The translations under genes and the position numbers were made by a program. From Paraburkholderia unamae (lineage in GTDB: Bacteria; Pseudomonadota; Gammaproteobacteria; Burkholderiales; Burkholderiaceae): 64,000 nt of DNA. The notes beneath the pieces were generated by a model, which was not told the DNA's origin, did no database searches, and worked only from the letters and a program-made list of their open reading frames with translations. Positions 15,680 through 22,740 of the stretch are shown in pieces (within the stretch, counting starts at the first letter, position 1; each line of letters opens with the position of its first letter). The DNA lies in NCBI RefSeq assembly GCF_003268775.1, contig NZ_QLSU01000022.1, positions 85,385 through 149,384 of the forward strand, given 5' to 3'.

Positions 15680-15877
15680 ATGACCGATGCTGTCGAACTG
15701 AAGGCGCGTTTGAAGAAGCTCAACGCGCAGGCCACTCAGGCGAAGATGGATCTGCACGACCTGTCCGAGGAACTGCCGACGAACTGGGAGCAGATTCTCA
15801 CCGTCGCACAGCGTTGCCACGATGCGCACGCCGCCTTGATGGAAGCGCGCAAGGCCGCCGCCGCGGCTTGCGCGTAA
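15680..15877 (+). CDS. CCE_0567-type (DUF683) nif-associated metalloprotein
   Basis: A 65-residue helical-hairpin protein (LKKLNAQATQAKMDLHDLSE, then a second alanine-rich helix) of the small DUF683 family usually found between the DUF269 gene and fdxB. It lies 14 bp after the DUF269 gene with a GGGAG ribosome-binding site. Members bind metals at a histidine-containing helix; the exact role is unknown. Confidence 0.9.
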   Translation: MTDAVELKARLKKLNAQATQAKMDLHDLSEELPTNWEQILTVAQRCHDAHAALMEARKAAAAACA

Positions 15878-15898
15878 CCCCGCACGCAGGAGGCAAAG

Positions 15899-16204
15899 AT
15901 GAGCGATATCTTCAGCGTGAAGCTGCCGAGCGGCGAGACCTGGACGCCGACTTTCGTGTCCACACTCGACGAGCAGAAGTGCATTGGTTGCGGCCGGTGC
16001 TTCAAGGTTTGCCCGCGCGGTGTACTGGAGCTCGTGGGGCTCGACGAGGAGGGCGCGCACGTCGCGCTCGACGGCGAGGACGAAGACGACGAATACGAAA
16101 AGAAAGTCATGACCATCGCCCACCGTGAACTGTGCATCGGTTGTACCGCCTGCGCGAAGATCTGTCCGAAGAAGTGCTACACGCACTCGGCGGCGCATGT
16201 CTGA
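15899..16204 (+). CDS. fdxB: Nif-specific ferredoxin III (FdxB)
   Basis: A 101-residue 2[4Fe-4S]-type ferredoxin with CIGCGRCFKVCPRG and CIGCTACAKICPKKC motifs separated by an acidic insert of about 50 residues (EDEDDEYEKK). Ferredoxins of this class are encoded in nifENX operons and supply electrons to cofactor assembly or nitrogenase. GGAGG upstream. It overlaps nifQ by 8 bases. Confidence 0.95.
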   Translation: MSDIFSVKLPSGETWTPTFVSTLDEQKCIGCGRCFKVCPRGVLELVGLDEEGAHVALDGEDEDDEYEKKVMTIAHRELCIGCTACAKICPKKCYTHSAAHV

Positions 16205-16784
16205 GCATGCCGTCATGGACTTTCACGCCACGTTGATGCGCCATGCTGTGAGTCCAGGAGACCCCACCGTACTGGCTCTTGCGGGTGTATTGTCGGGCGC
16301 CTTCGATCAATACGGTGCGCACGTGCTCCCGATCCCGGGACTCGACGCGAGCAAGACACGCTGGCTGCTCTCGCGCTGGTTCCCGGGGGGCGATGCCGCG
16401 TTGCCGTTCGCATGGGAGGGGATGGACGGTACGTCGCGGTGCAGGTCGCGTTACGACGAAGTGGAAGATCTGGTGACGTTGTTCAAGGACCACGCCGATC
16501 CCGATGCCGGTACGGCCGAGGAGGCTGAGTGCATTGCACATGCGCTGGCCGGTGCGTGCCTGGGCACCAATCACCTGTGGCAGGACCTGCAACTGCCTTC
16601 GCGACGCGAACTCTCTGCTTTGCTCGGCTACTGGTTTCCACGGCTCGCCGCCAAAAATACCCATGACATGAAGTGGAAAAAGTTCTTTTACAAGCAATTG
16701 TGCGAACGGGAAGGACTGTTTGTCTGCAAGGCGCCGAGCTGTGGTGTGTGCTCGGACTATGCGCACTGTTTCGGGCCGGAGTAG
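16197..16784 (+). CDS. nifQ: NifQ, molybdenum donor for FeMo-co synthesis
   Basis: A 195-residue protein with the diagnostic C-terminal motif C-x4-C-x2-C-x5-C (CKAPSCGVCSDYAHC), which binds an Fe-S-Mo cluster and passes Mo to NifEN. WKKFFYKQLCEREG just before it is also typical. The start is ATG 16197, overlapping fdxB by 8 bases; a second ATG at 16215 is possible. Its presence with the modBAC genes downstream makes a complete molybdenum uptake-to-cofactor route. Confidence 0.95.
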   Translation: MSEHAVMDFHATLMRHAVSPGDPTVLALAGVLSGAFDQYGAHVLPIPGLDASKTRWLLSRWFPGGDAALPFAWEGMDGTSRCRSRYDEVEDLVTLFKDHADPDAGTAEEAECIAHALAGACLGTNHLWQDLQLPSRRELSALLGYWFPRLAAKNTHDMKWKKFFYKQLCEREGLFVCKAPSCGVCSDYAHCFGPE

Positions 16785-16800
16785 GCAGGCTCGGTGATCC

Positions 16801-16816
16801 AGGCGTAGTCCTTGCT
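16801..16816 (+). promoter_or_regulatory. Weak candidate sigma-54 promoter before globin-like gene
   Basis: AGGCGTAGTCCTTGCT keeps GG-N10-GC spacing and the TTGCT block but departs from consensus in the -24 half. The predicted start (about 16827) falls at the edge of the ModE-box-like palindrome at 16829-16853, which would suit metal-dependent repression. Confidence 0.35.
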
Positions 16817-16828
16817 TCGTTCTGGTTA

Positions 16829-16853
16829 CCGTTATGTATTTCGGTATATAACC
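16829..16853. promoter_or_regulatory. ModE-box-like palindrome
   Basis: The halves CCGTTATGTA and TATATAACC are separated by six bases. This closely fits the published ModE operator form ATCGNTATATA-N6-TATATAACGAT, with inverted symmetry in seven of eight core positions. It lies between nifQ and the globin-like gene, 2.6 kb from modB and in the same window as modE. No comparable full site was found before modB. Confidence 0.55.
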
Positions 16854-16882
16854 AACAAACTGGACACGATATCCGACACGCC

Positions 16883-17500
16883 ATGGACCCGACATCTGAA
16901 GGCGCGCCGCGGGCGCGCTGGACACCTTGTACGCGCGCCTGTTACCGGACATTGCACTGGCCCGTGGCGCATGCTTTCCGCGATCGGCCTGCGCAGGGCT
17001 CGCGGGTCGTCTGCCCGCCACTGCCGGCGCCGTCGCACCGCCTGCTTGCGATCTGTGCGGAAGCCGGTCTGCGCGAGCTGGTGCGGCAGCACATGAGGCG
17101 CCTGCGTACTACGCCGCTCTTCGCGCACGCGGGCGATTGCTTCGACTGCGTAACCGAGCGGGTGGCGGACTATGTTGTCGAGGCCTGTGGAGGGCCGCTC
17201 TACTACAGCCAGCGGCATGCGCATCTTCAGGCGGGGGCAGGGCTGCCGCTGCTGCTCGACGAGGAAGGGCGCGAACTATGGCTCGTGCAATTGTGGCATG
17301 CGTTCGACGACGTGAACTTTCCGCCTGCGCTACGCGCGGACTTCTGGGGTTGGGCCGAACCGCTGTCCGTGCAGTTGCTTGCCCCGCGTGCGCGTCATGA
17401 GGCGCTTACCCGCTATGCGTACGACACGGTACGCAGCTGGTTCACGACGTCGACGTCACTGGCGCGTTCGCTGGACGACGAAGCATCATGGCAGCGCTGA
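16883..17500 (+). CDS. Truncated-globin-like protein lacking the proximal histidine
   Basis: A 205-residue frame whose residues 52-170 resemble group II/III truncated hemoglobins (RLRTTPLFAHA, VADYVVEACGGPLYYS, LLDEEGRELWL, AFDDVNFPPALRADFWGWAEPLS). Where the family has R-x-R-H-x-P-F the sequence reads AGAGLPL, placing Gly120 at the heme-ligating position. The nearest histidines are residues 112 and 114. The first 50 residues are unlike a globin, and the ATG at 16883 has no clear ribosome-binding site. It overlaps the DUF2325 gene by 13 bases. It could be a sensor or non-heme globin fold (inference). Confidence 0.65.
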   Translation: MDPTSEGAPRARWTPCTRACYRTLHWPVAHAFRDRPAQGSRVVCPPLPAPSHRLLAICAEAGLRELVRQHMRRLRTTPLFAHAGDCFDCVTERVADYVVEACGGPLYYSQRHAHLQAGAGLPLLLDEEGRELWLVQLWHAFDDVNFPPALRADFWGWAEPLSVQLLAPRARHEALTRYAYDTVRSWFTTSTSLARSLDDEASWQR

Positions 17501-18039
17501 CTGGAGCAGGCCGACCGGAATGCGGGCACACGGCTGTGAACCACGCCGCCCCGATCACGGCCACGGATGCGGACGTCGAGCGACTGCGGGCGCACGTCGC
17601 CAGTCTGGCGCGTGAATTGCAATGGATCGAACGGATGTTGCTCGACAGCGGCACGATCGACGCGTTGCTGCGTGGGCGGCGTTTCGTCTATGTCGGTGGC
17701 CGGCCCCGGAGCAACGCGGTGCTGCGCGAGTGGCTGGCGCGCGCGGGAGGCGTGTTCGTGCATCACGTCTCGCTGATCGACGCGGATCCCAGCGACCGGG
17801 CGACCCGGTTTGCCGCGCTGTTGCCGCGCACGGATGCGGTGCTGTGCCCGCTCGACACCATCGACGCCGGGTCCCTCGTCGCGCTGCGCAACATCTGTGC
17901 ACACCACGGCGTTCCGTGGGTGGCACTGCGCACGTCGAACCTGGCGAGCTTTGTCGCCGGGATATCGCGGGCGGATCATCGGCGGCAACGGCTTGCAGCG
18001 CTGCCGCCATTCGCATACGGGTGGCGCAGGCTGCGCTGA
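17488..18039 (+). CDS. DUF2325 domain protein
   Basis: A 183-residue protein with a helical N-terminus (LRAHVASLARELQWIERML) and a Rossmann-like DUF2325 domain from about residue 70: RFVYVGGRPRSNAVLREWL, GGVFVHHVSLID, DAVLCPLDTIDAGSLVALRNIC. The family is often encoded near nitrogen-fixation and metal genes but has no settled function. The start overlaps the globin-like gene by 13 bases, and a strong hairpin (18055-18085) follows. Confidence 0.8.
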   Translation: MAALTGAGRPECGHTAVNHAAPITATDADVERLRAHVASLARELQWIERMLLDSGTIDALLRGRRFVYVGGRPRSNAVLREWLARAGGVFVHHVSLIDADPSDRATRFAALLPRTDAVLCPLDTIDAGSLVALRNICAHHGVPWVALRTSNLASFVAGISRADHRRQRLAALPPFAYGWRRLR

Positions 18040-18054
18040 GTGTGCCTGCGGATT

Positions 18055-18085
18055 GTTTGGCTCCGGCGTTGTGCCGGAGCCAAAC
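18055..18085. terminator. Perfect 13-bp hairpin after the DUF2325 gene
   Basis: GTTTGGCTCCGGC (18055-18067) and GCCGGAGCCAAAC (18073-18085) are exact inverted repeats with a 5-base loop. It starts 16 bases after the DUF2325 stop. No U-run follows, so it may stop transcription inefficiently or act as an mRNA 3' stabiliser. Confidence 0.5.
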
Positions 18086-18112
18086 GACGACTTGAATCGG
18101 TGAAGCGACAAA

Positions 18113-19099
18113 ATGTCGGAATTACTACAACGCTATGGTGTGTTTCTGAACGTCGAAAACCCCGACAACGACGCGCGCGACGCGCTCCGGCAGACTGTTC
18201 GAACCGGCGTCGAGGCGGAGCAGATGGGGTTCCACGACGTCTGGGTGGCCGAGCACCACTACAGTCCGTTCGCGATCGGCAGCGCGCTGACCGTGCTGCT
18301 ATCACACATCGCGGCGCTGACGTCGACGATCCGGCTCGGCAGCGGCGCATCGCTGCTCGCACTGAACGACCCGCTGCGCGTTGCGGAGGATATCGCTGCA
18401 CTCGACCTGCTGAGCGGCGGGCGCATAGAGTTCGGTGTCGCGCGCGGTGGGCCGTTTCCGGAGCAGTATCGTCCCTCGGGGATCCAGTCCGTGGATGTCG
18501 CGCGCGAACGCATGCATGAGGCGCTCGATTTGATCCGGCGGCTATGGAGCGAGCCGCAAACACATTTCGACGGACGCTTCTTCCGGTATGAAGGTGTCGC
18601 AGTCTATCCGCGTCCGTTGCAGCGCCCAATGCCAGTCTGGCTCGCGAGCCTTGCGGGGGACTCACTGCGCATTGCTGCGGAGCACGGCTATGGCCTGATG
18701 GCGACGCCTTCTTCGGATCTCGGTCAAATTGCGGAGCAGGTGGCCGACGAACGCGCACGGCGCGGCGCCTTTCCGTTTGCTATCGCGCGTTTTTTTCATT
18801 GCGACAACGATAGCCGTCGCGCGATCGAGCACGGTGTCGCGGCAGTGCGCGCGTATCCCCGTCTGATGGGCGTGCGGTTCCCGCCGGGCAAGCTGCCACC
18901 TATGTTCTCGCCGGACGCAACGGAAGCCGTGATCCTCGCGAACGCGATCATCGGCGATCCAGGGCAGTGTGTGGCGCGCGCGAAAGAGCTGGGCGAACGG
19001 CTCGGCCCGCACCGGCTGCTGCTCAAGCCCGCCACACACGATGCCCATGAGGCGCGTGCCTCGCTCGCACGGTTCGCTTGTGCGGCGGGCCTGATCTGA
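18113..19099 (+). CDS. Luciferase-like (LLM class) flavin-dependent oxidoreductase, full length
   Basis: A 328-residue FMN/F420-type TIM-barrel monooxygenase-like protein. The N-terminal MGFHDVWVAEHHYSPF and LGSGASLLALNDPLRVAEDIAALDLLSGGRIEFGVARG are standard for the family. It is a paralog of the shorter protein at 9840-10718. It sits between the hairpin at 18055 and the sigma-54 promoter of modB and may be its own unit. Substrate unknown. Confidence 0.88.
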   Translation: MSELLQRYGVFLNVENPDNDARDALRQTVRTGVEAEQMGFHDVWVAEHHYSPFAIGSALTVLLSHIAALTSTIRLGSGASLLALNDPLRVAEDIAALDLLSGGRIEFGVARGGPFPEQYRPSGIQSVDVARERMHEALDLIRRLWSEPQTHFDGRFFRYEGVAVYPRPLQRPMPVWLASLAGDSLRIAAEHGYGLMATPSSDLGQIAEQVADERARRGAFPFAIARFFHCDNDSRRAIEHGVAAVRAYPRLMGVRFPPGKLPPMFSPDATEAVILANAIIGDPGQCVARAKELGERLGPHRLLLKPATHDAHEARASLARFACAAGLI

Positions 19100-19109
19100 T
19101 CCGACGGGC

Positions 19110-19127
19110 GTGCTGCTGCGGCAGCAC
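19110..19127. terminator. Short GC hairpin after luciferase-like gene
   Basis: GTGCTGC pairs with GCAGCAC around TGCG, 11 bases after the stop codon at 19099. It has no U-tract and is a weak terminator candidate just upstream of the modB promoter. Confidence 0.3.
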
Positions 19128-19138
19128 CGGCCCACGAA

Positions 19139-19154
19139 TGGCCCACATCTTGCA
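19139..19154 (+). promoter_or_regulatory. Sigma-54 promoter of modBAC
   Basis: TGGCCCACATCTTGCA is a near-consensus -24/-12 element with exact GG-N10-GC spacing. The predicted start at about 19165 is 32 bases before the modB ATG. It implies that this molybdate transporter is induced with nif genes. No perfect NifA site was found nearby. Confidence 0.7.
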
Positions 19155-19196
19155 ACAGGTGATGTGAAGCCTGATTCATAACGTGGAGTGTCGGTA

Positions 19197-19871
19197 ATGT
19201 CGGATTCCCTTCATCGGATGGACTGGTCGCCGTTCTGGTTGTCGCTGCGCGTCGCGGGGGTCGCGACGGTGTTTGCACTCGTCGCCGGGATTGCCCTCGG
19301 CTGGTTGTTCGCGCGCCGGCGCTTCCCCGGCAGCGCTGTCGTCGAAGCTGTCTGCATGCTGCCGCTCGTGTTGCCGCCGACCGTGATCGGCTATGCGTTG
19401 CTGGTCGCGGCCGGGCGGCGAAGCGTTGTCGGCGGTTGGCTCTACCGGCAGGCCGGCTACACGATCGTCTTCAACTGGCACGGCGCTGTGCTCGCGTCGG
19501 CGATCGTCGCGTTGCCGCTCGTGCTGAAGTCCGCTAACGCGGCGTTCGCGGGCGTGGACCGTTCGCTCGAGGCCGCGGCGCGGACGCTGCGACAGTCGCA
19601 GTGGTCGGTGTTCGTGCGCGTCACGCTGCCGCTCGCGTGGCCCGGCATCCTTGCCGGCACGCTGCTCGCGTTTGCACGCGCGATGGGTGAGTTCGGTGCG
19701 ACGCTGATGGTGGCGGGCGACATCCCGCATCAGACGCAGACGCTGTCGATGGCGATCTACGACGCGATGCAGGACGGCCGCGATCAGGCTGCGTTGTTGC
19801 TGGTGTTCGTCACGTCGATCCTGTCCATCGCTGTGCTCGTGCTGTCTGGCCGCTTTCTTTCCCTTCGCTGA
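19197..19871 (+). CDS. modB: Molybdate ABC transporter permease ModB
   Basis: A 224-residue inner-membrane permease with five to six hydrophobic segments and the ModB signatures VLPLVLPPTVIGYALL and the EAA-loop LEAAARTLRQSQWSVFVRVTLPLAWPG. GGAG lies 8 bases before ATG 19197. The order B-A-C differs from the usual modABC. It forms an importer with ModA and ModC, supplying molybdate for FeMo-co. Confidence 0.93.
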   Translation: MSDSLHRMDWSPFWLSLRVAGVATVFALVAGIALGWLFARRRFPGSAVVEAVCMLPLVLPPTVIGYALLVAAGRRSVVGGWLYRQAGYTIVFNWHGAVLASAIVALPLVLKSANAAFAGVDRSLEAAARTLRQSQWSVFVRVTLPLAWPGILAGTLLAFARAMGEFGATLMVAGDIPHQTQTLSMAIYDAMQDGRDQAALLLVFVTSILSIAVLVLSGRFLSLR

Positions 19872-19888
19872 TTTCGTGGAGCCCTTTC

Positions 19889-20641
19889 GTGAAACGTCTT
19901 CTCGCCTTCCTGTTCGTCGGTCTGGTCGCGGCAGCGCCGTGTGTCGCGTTCGCGCAGCAGCTGACCGTTTCTGCCGCAGCCAGCCTGACCGACGCGTTCA
20001 AGGAGGTGGGCGCGAAGTTCGAGGCGACACATCCGGATGTGACGGTACGCTTCAACTTCGGTGCATCGGGCATGCTGTTGCAGCAGATCCGTCAAGGCGC
20101 ACCAGTCGACGTGTTCGCGAGCGCCGATGAGCAGACTGTCACGCGCGGCGTCGAAGCCGGGCTGTTCGACGAATCCACGCGCCGCGATTTCGCGACGAAC
20201 GCGCTGGTGCTGATCGTGCCAGCCGCACAGGATTCGCCGGTGAAGAGCGTGATGGACCTGTCGAATCCGGCGGTGCGGCGGATCGCCATCGGCAAGGTGT
20301 CGACCGTGCCGGTAGGCCGCTACACGCAACAAGCGCTCGAAAAGGCGATGCTGTGGGATGCGCTTGCGCCGAAGTTTGCGCAGGCAGACAGCGTGCGTCA
20401 GGTACTGGATTACGTCTCCCGGGGGGAAGCCGACGCGGGCTTCGTCTATCGCACCGACGCCGCGCTGATGCCGGGCAAGGTTGAGATCGTGCAGGCAGTT
20501 GGCGGACACGATCCGGTGACCTACCCGGTCATCGCAGTTAGCGCGAGCCGCGAAAAGGCGCTCGCGAAGGCGTTCCTGGATTATCTGCTGACGCCTTCTG
20601 CGCAGGATATCCTGAAGCGCTACGGTTTCTCGCAGTCCTGA
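19889..20641 (+). CDS. modA: Molybdate-binding periplasmic protein ModA
   Basis: A 250-residue binding protein with a Sec signal peptide (MKRLLAFLFVGLVAAAPCVAFAQQ) and the ModA pattern LTVSAAASLTDAFKEVG, FNFGASGMLLQQIRQGAPVDVFASAD and a C-terminal SREKALAKAFLDYLLTPSAQDILKRYGF. It starts at GTG 19889 with GTGGAG upstream, 17 bp after modB. Confidence 0.95.
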   Translation: MKRLLAFLFVGLVAAAPCVAFAQQLTVSAAASLTDAFKEVGAKFEATHPDVTVRFNFGASGMLLQQIRQGAPVDVFASADEQTVTRGVEAGLFDESTRRDFATNALVLIVPAAQDSPVKSVMDLSNPAVRRIAIGKVSTVPVGRYTQQALEKAMLWDALAPKFAQADSVRQVLDYVSRGEADAGFVYRTDAALMPGKVEIVQAVGGHDPVTYPVIAVSASREKALAKAFLDYLLTPSAQDILKRYGFSQS

Positions 20642-20653
20642 CGCCGCCGCACG

Positions 20654-21445
20654 ATGATTGACATCGATCTCGAGGCGACCATCTCTGATGGCGCGCGACA
20701 TTTCGCTCTCGGAATGCGGTTCGTGTCCGACGCGACGGTGATCGCGCTTTACGGACCTTCGGGCGGCGGAAAGTCGATGACACTCCAGGCGATCGCGGGG
20801 CTGCTCAGACCGCAGCGCGGACATGTCAGGATCGGCGACCGCGTGCTGTTCGATTCTGTGCAGCACATTGATCTGCCGCCCGAGCAACGCGGCATCGGCT
20901 ATCTGTTCCAGCACTACGCGCTGTTTCCACACCTGAGCGTGCGGGAGAACGTCGCGTTCGGGTTGACGAACTGGCGGCGCCGAAGGCTTGCACCAGTCGA
21001 CACTCACCGCGTCGACGAATTGCTGGAGATGTTCGGGCTCGCCGCGCTGGCGGCGAGCCGCCCGGCGACGTTATCAGGCGGTCAGCAGCAGCGCGTCGCG
21101 CTGGCGCGCTCGCTCGCGTGTCGTCCTGGCCTGCTGCTGCTCGACGAGCCATTCGCCGCACTGAACCCGCTGTTGCGCGAGGATCTGCGCAGGCAGCTTG
21201 CCTGCGTGTTTGCGCGCTGGAATTTGCCAGTCGTCATGATCACGCATGACGTTGACGATGTTCTCGCGTTGGCGCAGGTCGCGTTTGTCGTGGAGCGCGG
21301 CAGCGTGACCCGCGAAGTCGACGTTCGGCGAGACCAGCCGCGCGCGGTGACGACCTGCTCGTTGTTGCCCGAACGTACGGTCGAGCCGCTCACCGCGAAC
21401 GCGTACCGCGTGCGCGAGCTGCTCCACGTGCAGGCGGAATGTTGA
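20654..21445 (+). CDS. modC: Molybdate ABC transporter ATPase ModC, without Mop domain
   Basis: A 263-residue ATP-binding subunit with Walker A GPSGGGKS, signature LSGGQQQRVALARSL, Walker B LLLLDEPFAAL and switch His (MITHDVDD). Classical ModC has about 350 residues with a C-terminal Mop/TOBE domain; here that domain is missing, so molybdate-dependent trans-inhibition through ModC is unlikely. ModE, encoded next, carries two Mop domains. It starts 12 bp after modA. Confidence 0.92.
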   Translation: MIDIDLEATISDGARHFALGMRFVSDATVIALYGPSGGGKSMTLQAIAGLLRPQRGHVRIGDRVLFDSVQHIDLPPEQRGIGYLFQHYALFPHLSVRENVAFGLTNWRRRRLAPVDTHRVDELLEMFGLAALAASRPATLSGGQQQRVALARSLACRPGLLLLDEPFAALNPLLREDLRRQLACVFARWNLPVVMITHDVDDVLALAQVAFVVERGSVTREVDVRRDQPRAVTTCSLLPERTVEPLTANAYRVRELLHVQAEC

Positions 21446-21446
21446 C

Positions 21447-22259
21447 ATGCGCCGGAACGCGTCCGTCGCCGCCGGCGCGACGTTACTCGGGTCCGAGTTG
21501 AAGCTGGCCGGTCGTCTCGATGCGCGCTTCTTCGCGTTGATGGAGGCGATCGACCACACTGGCTCAATCAATCGTGCGGCCCGAACGGCAGGCTACAGCT
21601 ACAAGGGCGCGTGGCTGTTGCTGGAAAGCGCGGCCAATCTTGCCAGCCAGCCGCTGGTCGAAACAGGAACGGGCGGCAAGGGTGGCGGCGGCACGCGCCT
21701 CACGCCAGCGGCATTCACGCTGCTCGACGCGTGGCGTCAGCTGGAGGCTGCAAACCAGGCATTCCTGCGCGAGCAGGAGGCGTGGCTCAACCGGTTGCCG
21801 GCTGTGGCCGGCCTTCTCAGGAGAATCGCAATGAAAACGACCGCGCGTAACCAGCTCGCCGGAACAATTGACGCTGTTATACCAGGGCCGGTTACTACCC
21901 AGGTGTCGGTGACGATACCGGGTGGCCAGCAGGTGGTCGCGACCATCACGACGGCCGCTGCCGGACGGCTGAAGCTTGAGCCCGGGAAGGAGGCGATCCT
22001 GCTGATCAAGTCATCGGCGATCGTGCTCGTGATCGACTTCGCCGGCTATACGCTGTCGGCGCGTAACCAGTTTTCCGGAACGATCTCGCGGGTCGAATGC
22101 GGTGCGGTTTCTTCGCTGGTTGTGCTGACGTTGCCGGGTGGCACCAGCCTGACTGCGAGCGTCACCAACGACGCCGTCGATGCACTGTCGCTGGCAGTCG
22201 GTATGCAGGCGACAGCTGTATTCAAGGCATATTCTGTGATGGTGGCCACCACGGCGTGA
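21447..22259 (+). CDS. modE: Molybdate-responsive regulator ModE
   Basis: A 270-residue regulator with an N-terminal winged helix-turn-helix (about residues 20-100, with GSINRAARTAGYSYKGAWLLLE and a glycine-rich GTGGKGGGGTRLT) and two tandem Mop domains, TTARNQLAGTIDAVIPGPVT and LSARNQFSGTISRVECGAVS. ModE binds DNA as a dimer when loaded with molybdate. It begins one base after the modC stop. A likely target is the palindrome at 16829-16853. Confidence 0.95.
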   Translation: MRRNASVAAGATLLGSELKLAGRLDARFFALMEAIDHTGSINRAARTAGYSYKGAWLLLESAANLASQPLVETGTGGKGGGGTRLTPAAFTLLDAWRQLEAANQAFLREQEAWLNRLPAVAGLLRRIAMKTTARNQLAGTIDAVIPGPVTTQVSVTIPGGQQVVATITTAAAGRLKLEPGKEAILLIKSSAIVLVIDFAGYTLSARNQFSGTISRVECGAVSSLVVLTLPGGTSLTASVTNDAVDALSLAVGMQATAVFKAYSVMVATTA

Positions 22260-22740
22260 CCTTAGGCGGTCTTCTGGTGATTACGCTAAAGCAGCCCAGT
22301 CAGTGATGGCAGCAAAGGCCGCCGAATGCCCCTTCGTCCCGTTCAGTCGAATGGGAGGTTGCAGTTAACGTAGACGAAATCTGAACGTCGGCGCAACCAT
22401 CGATCTGAACGGCGCATTCTGGGCGGTGTGGAATTCGGCACTGATCTGCCAATATCAGTCGTGCGCCAACAGTTTGATAACGGGTGCCATTGATTTCGCA
22501 TTCCCGTGTCAACCGCCGTTCGCGACGGTGATGAGTCTGTTGCGAACTCCGACTTCGTATTCAAGTTTGTGCGCTACCCGCTAACGCGCAGAACTATCTG
22601 TATCGATGCGGCCGGGGAAGTGCCGACCATGATTTAGACCGTGTCCCCAGAGAGATGAAACCGGTACTGACATACGACCGCGCCGTGCACCTGCGCGAAC
22701 TGGGTGCACGGTCACTTATCGCATAGCGATTCGATCGTCA
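22260..22740. other. Intergenic region between modE and the ABC importer
   Basis: About 480 bp between two convergent transcription units. Apart from the hairpin at 22683-22711 I see no gene, promoter or repeat that I can support. It marks the right border of the nif-mod block. Confidence 0.6.
22683..22711. terminator. Hairpin between convergent units
   Basis: CCGTGCAC (22683-22690) pairs with GTGCACGG (22704-22711) around a 13-base loop. It lies 30 bases downstream of the minus-strand permease stop, in a convergent intergenic region, so it may terminate transcription from either side; no U-run is present. Confidence 0.4.
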
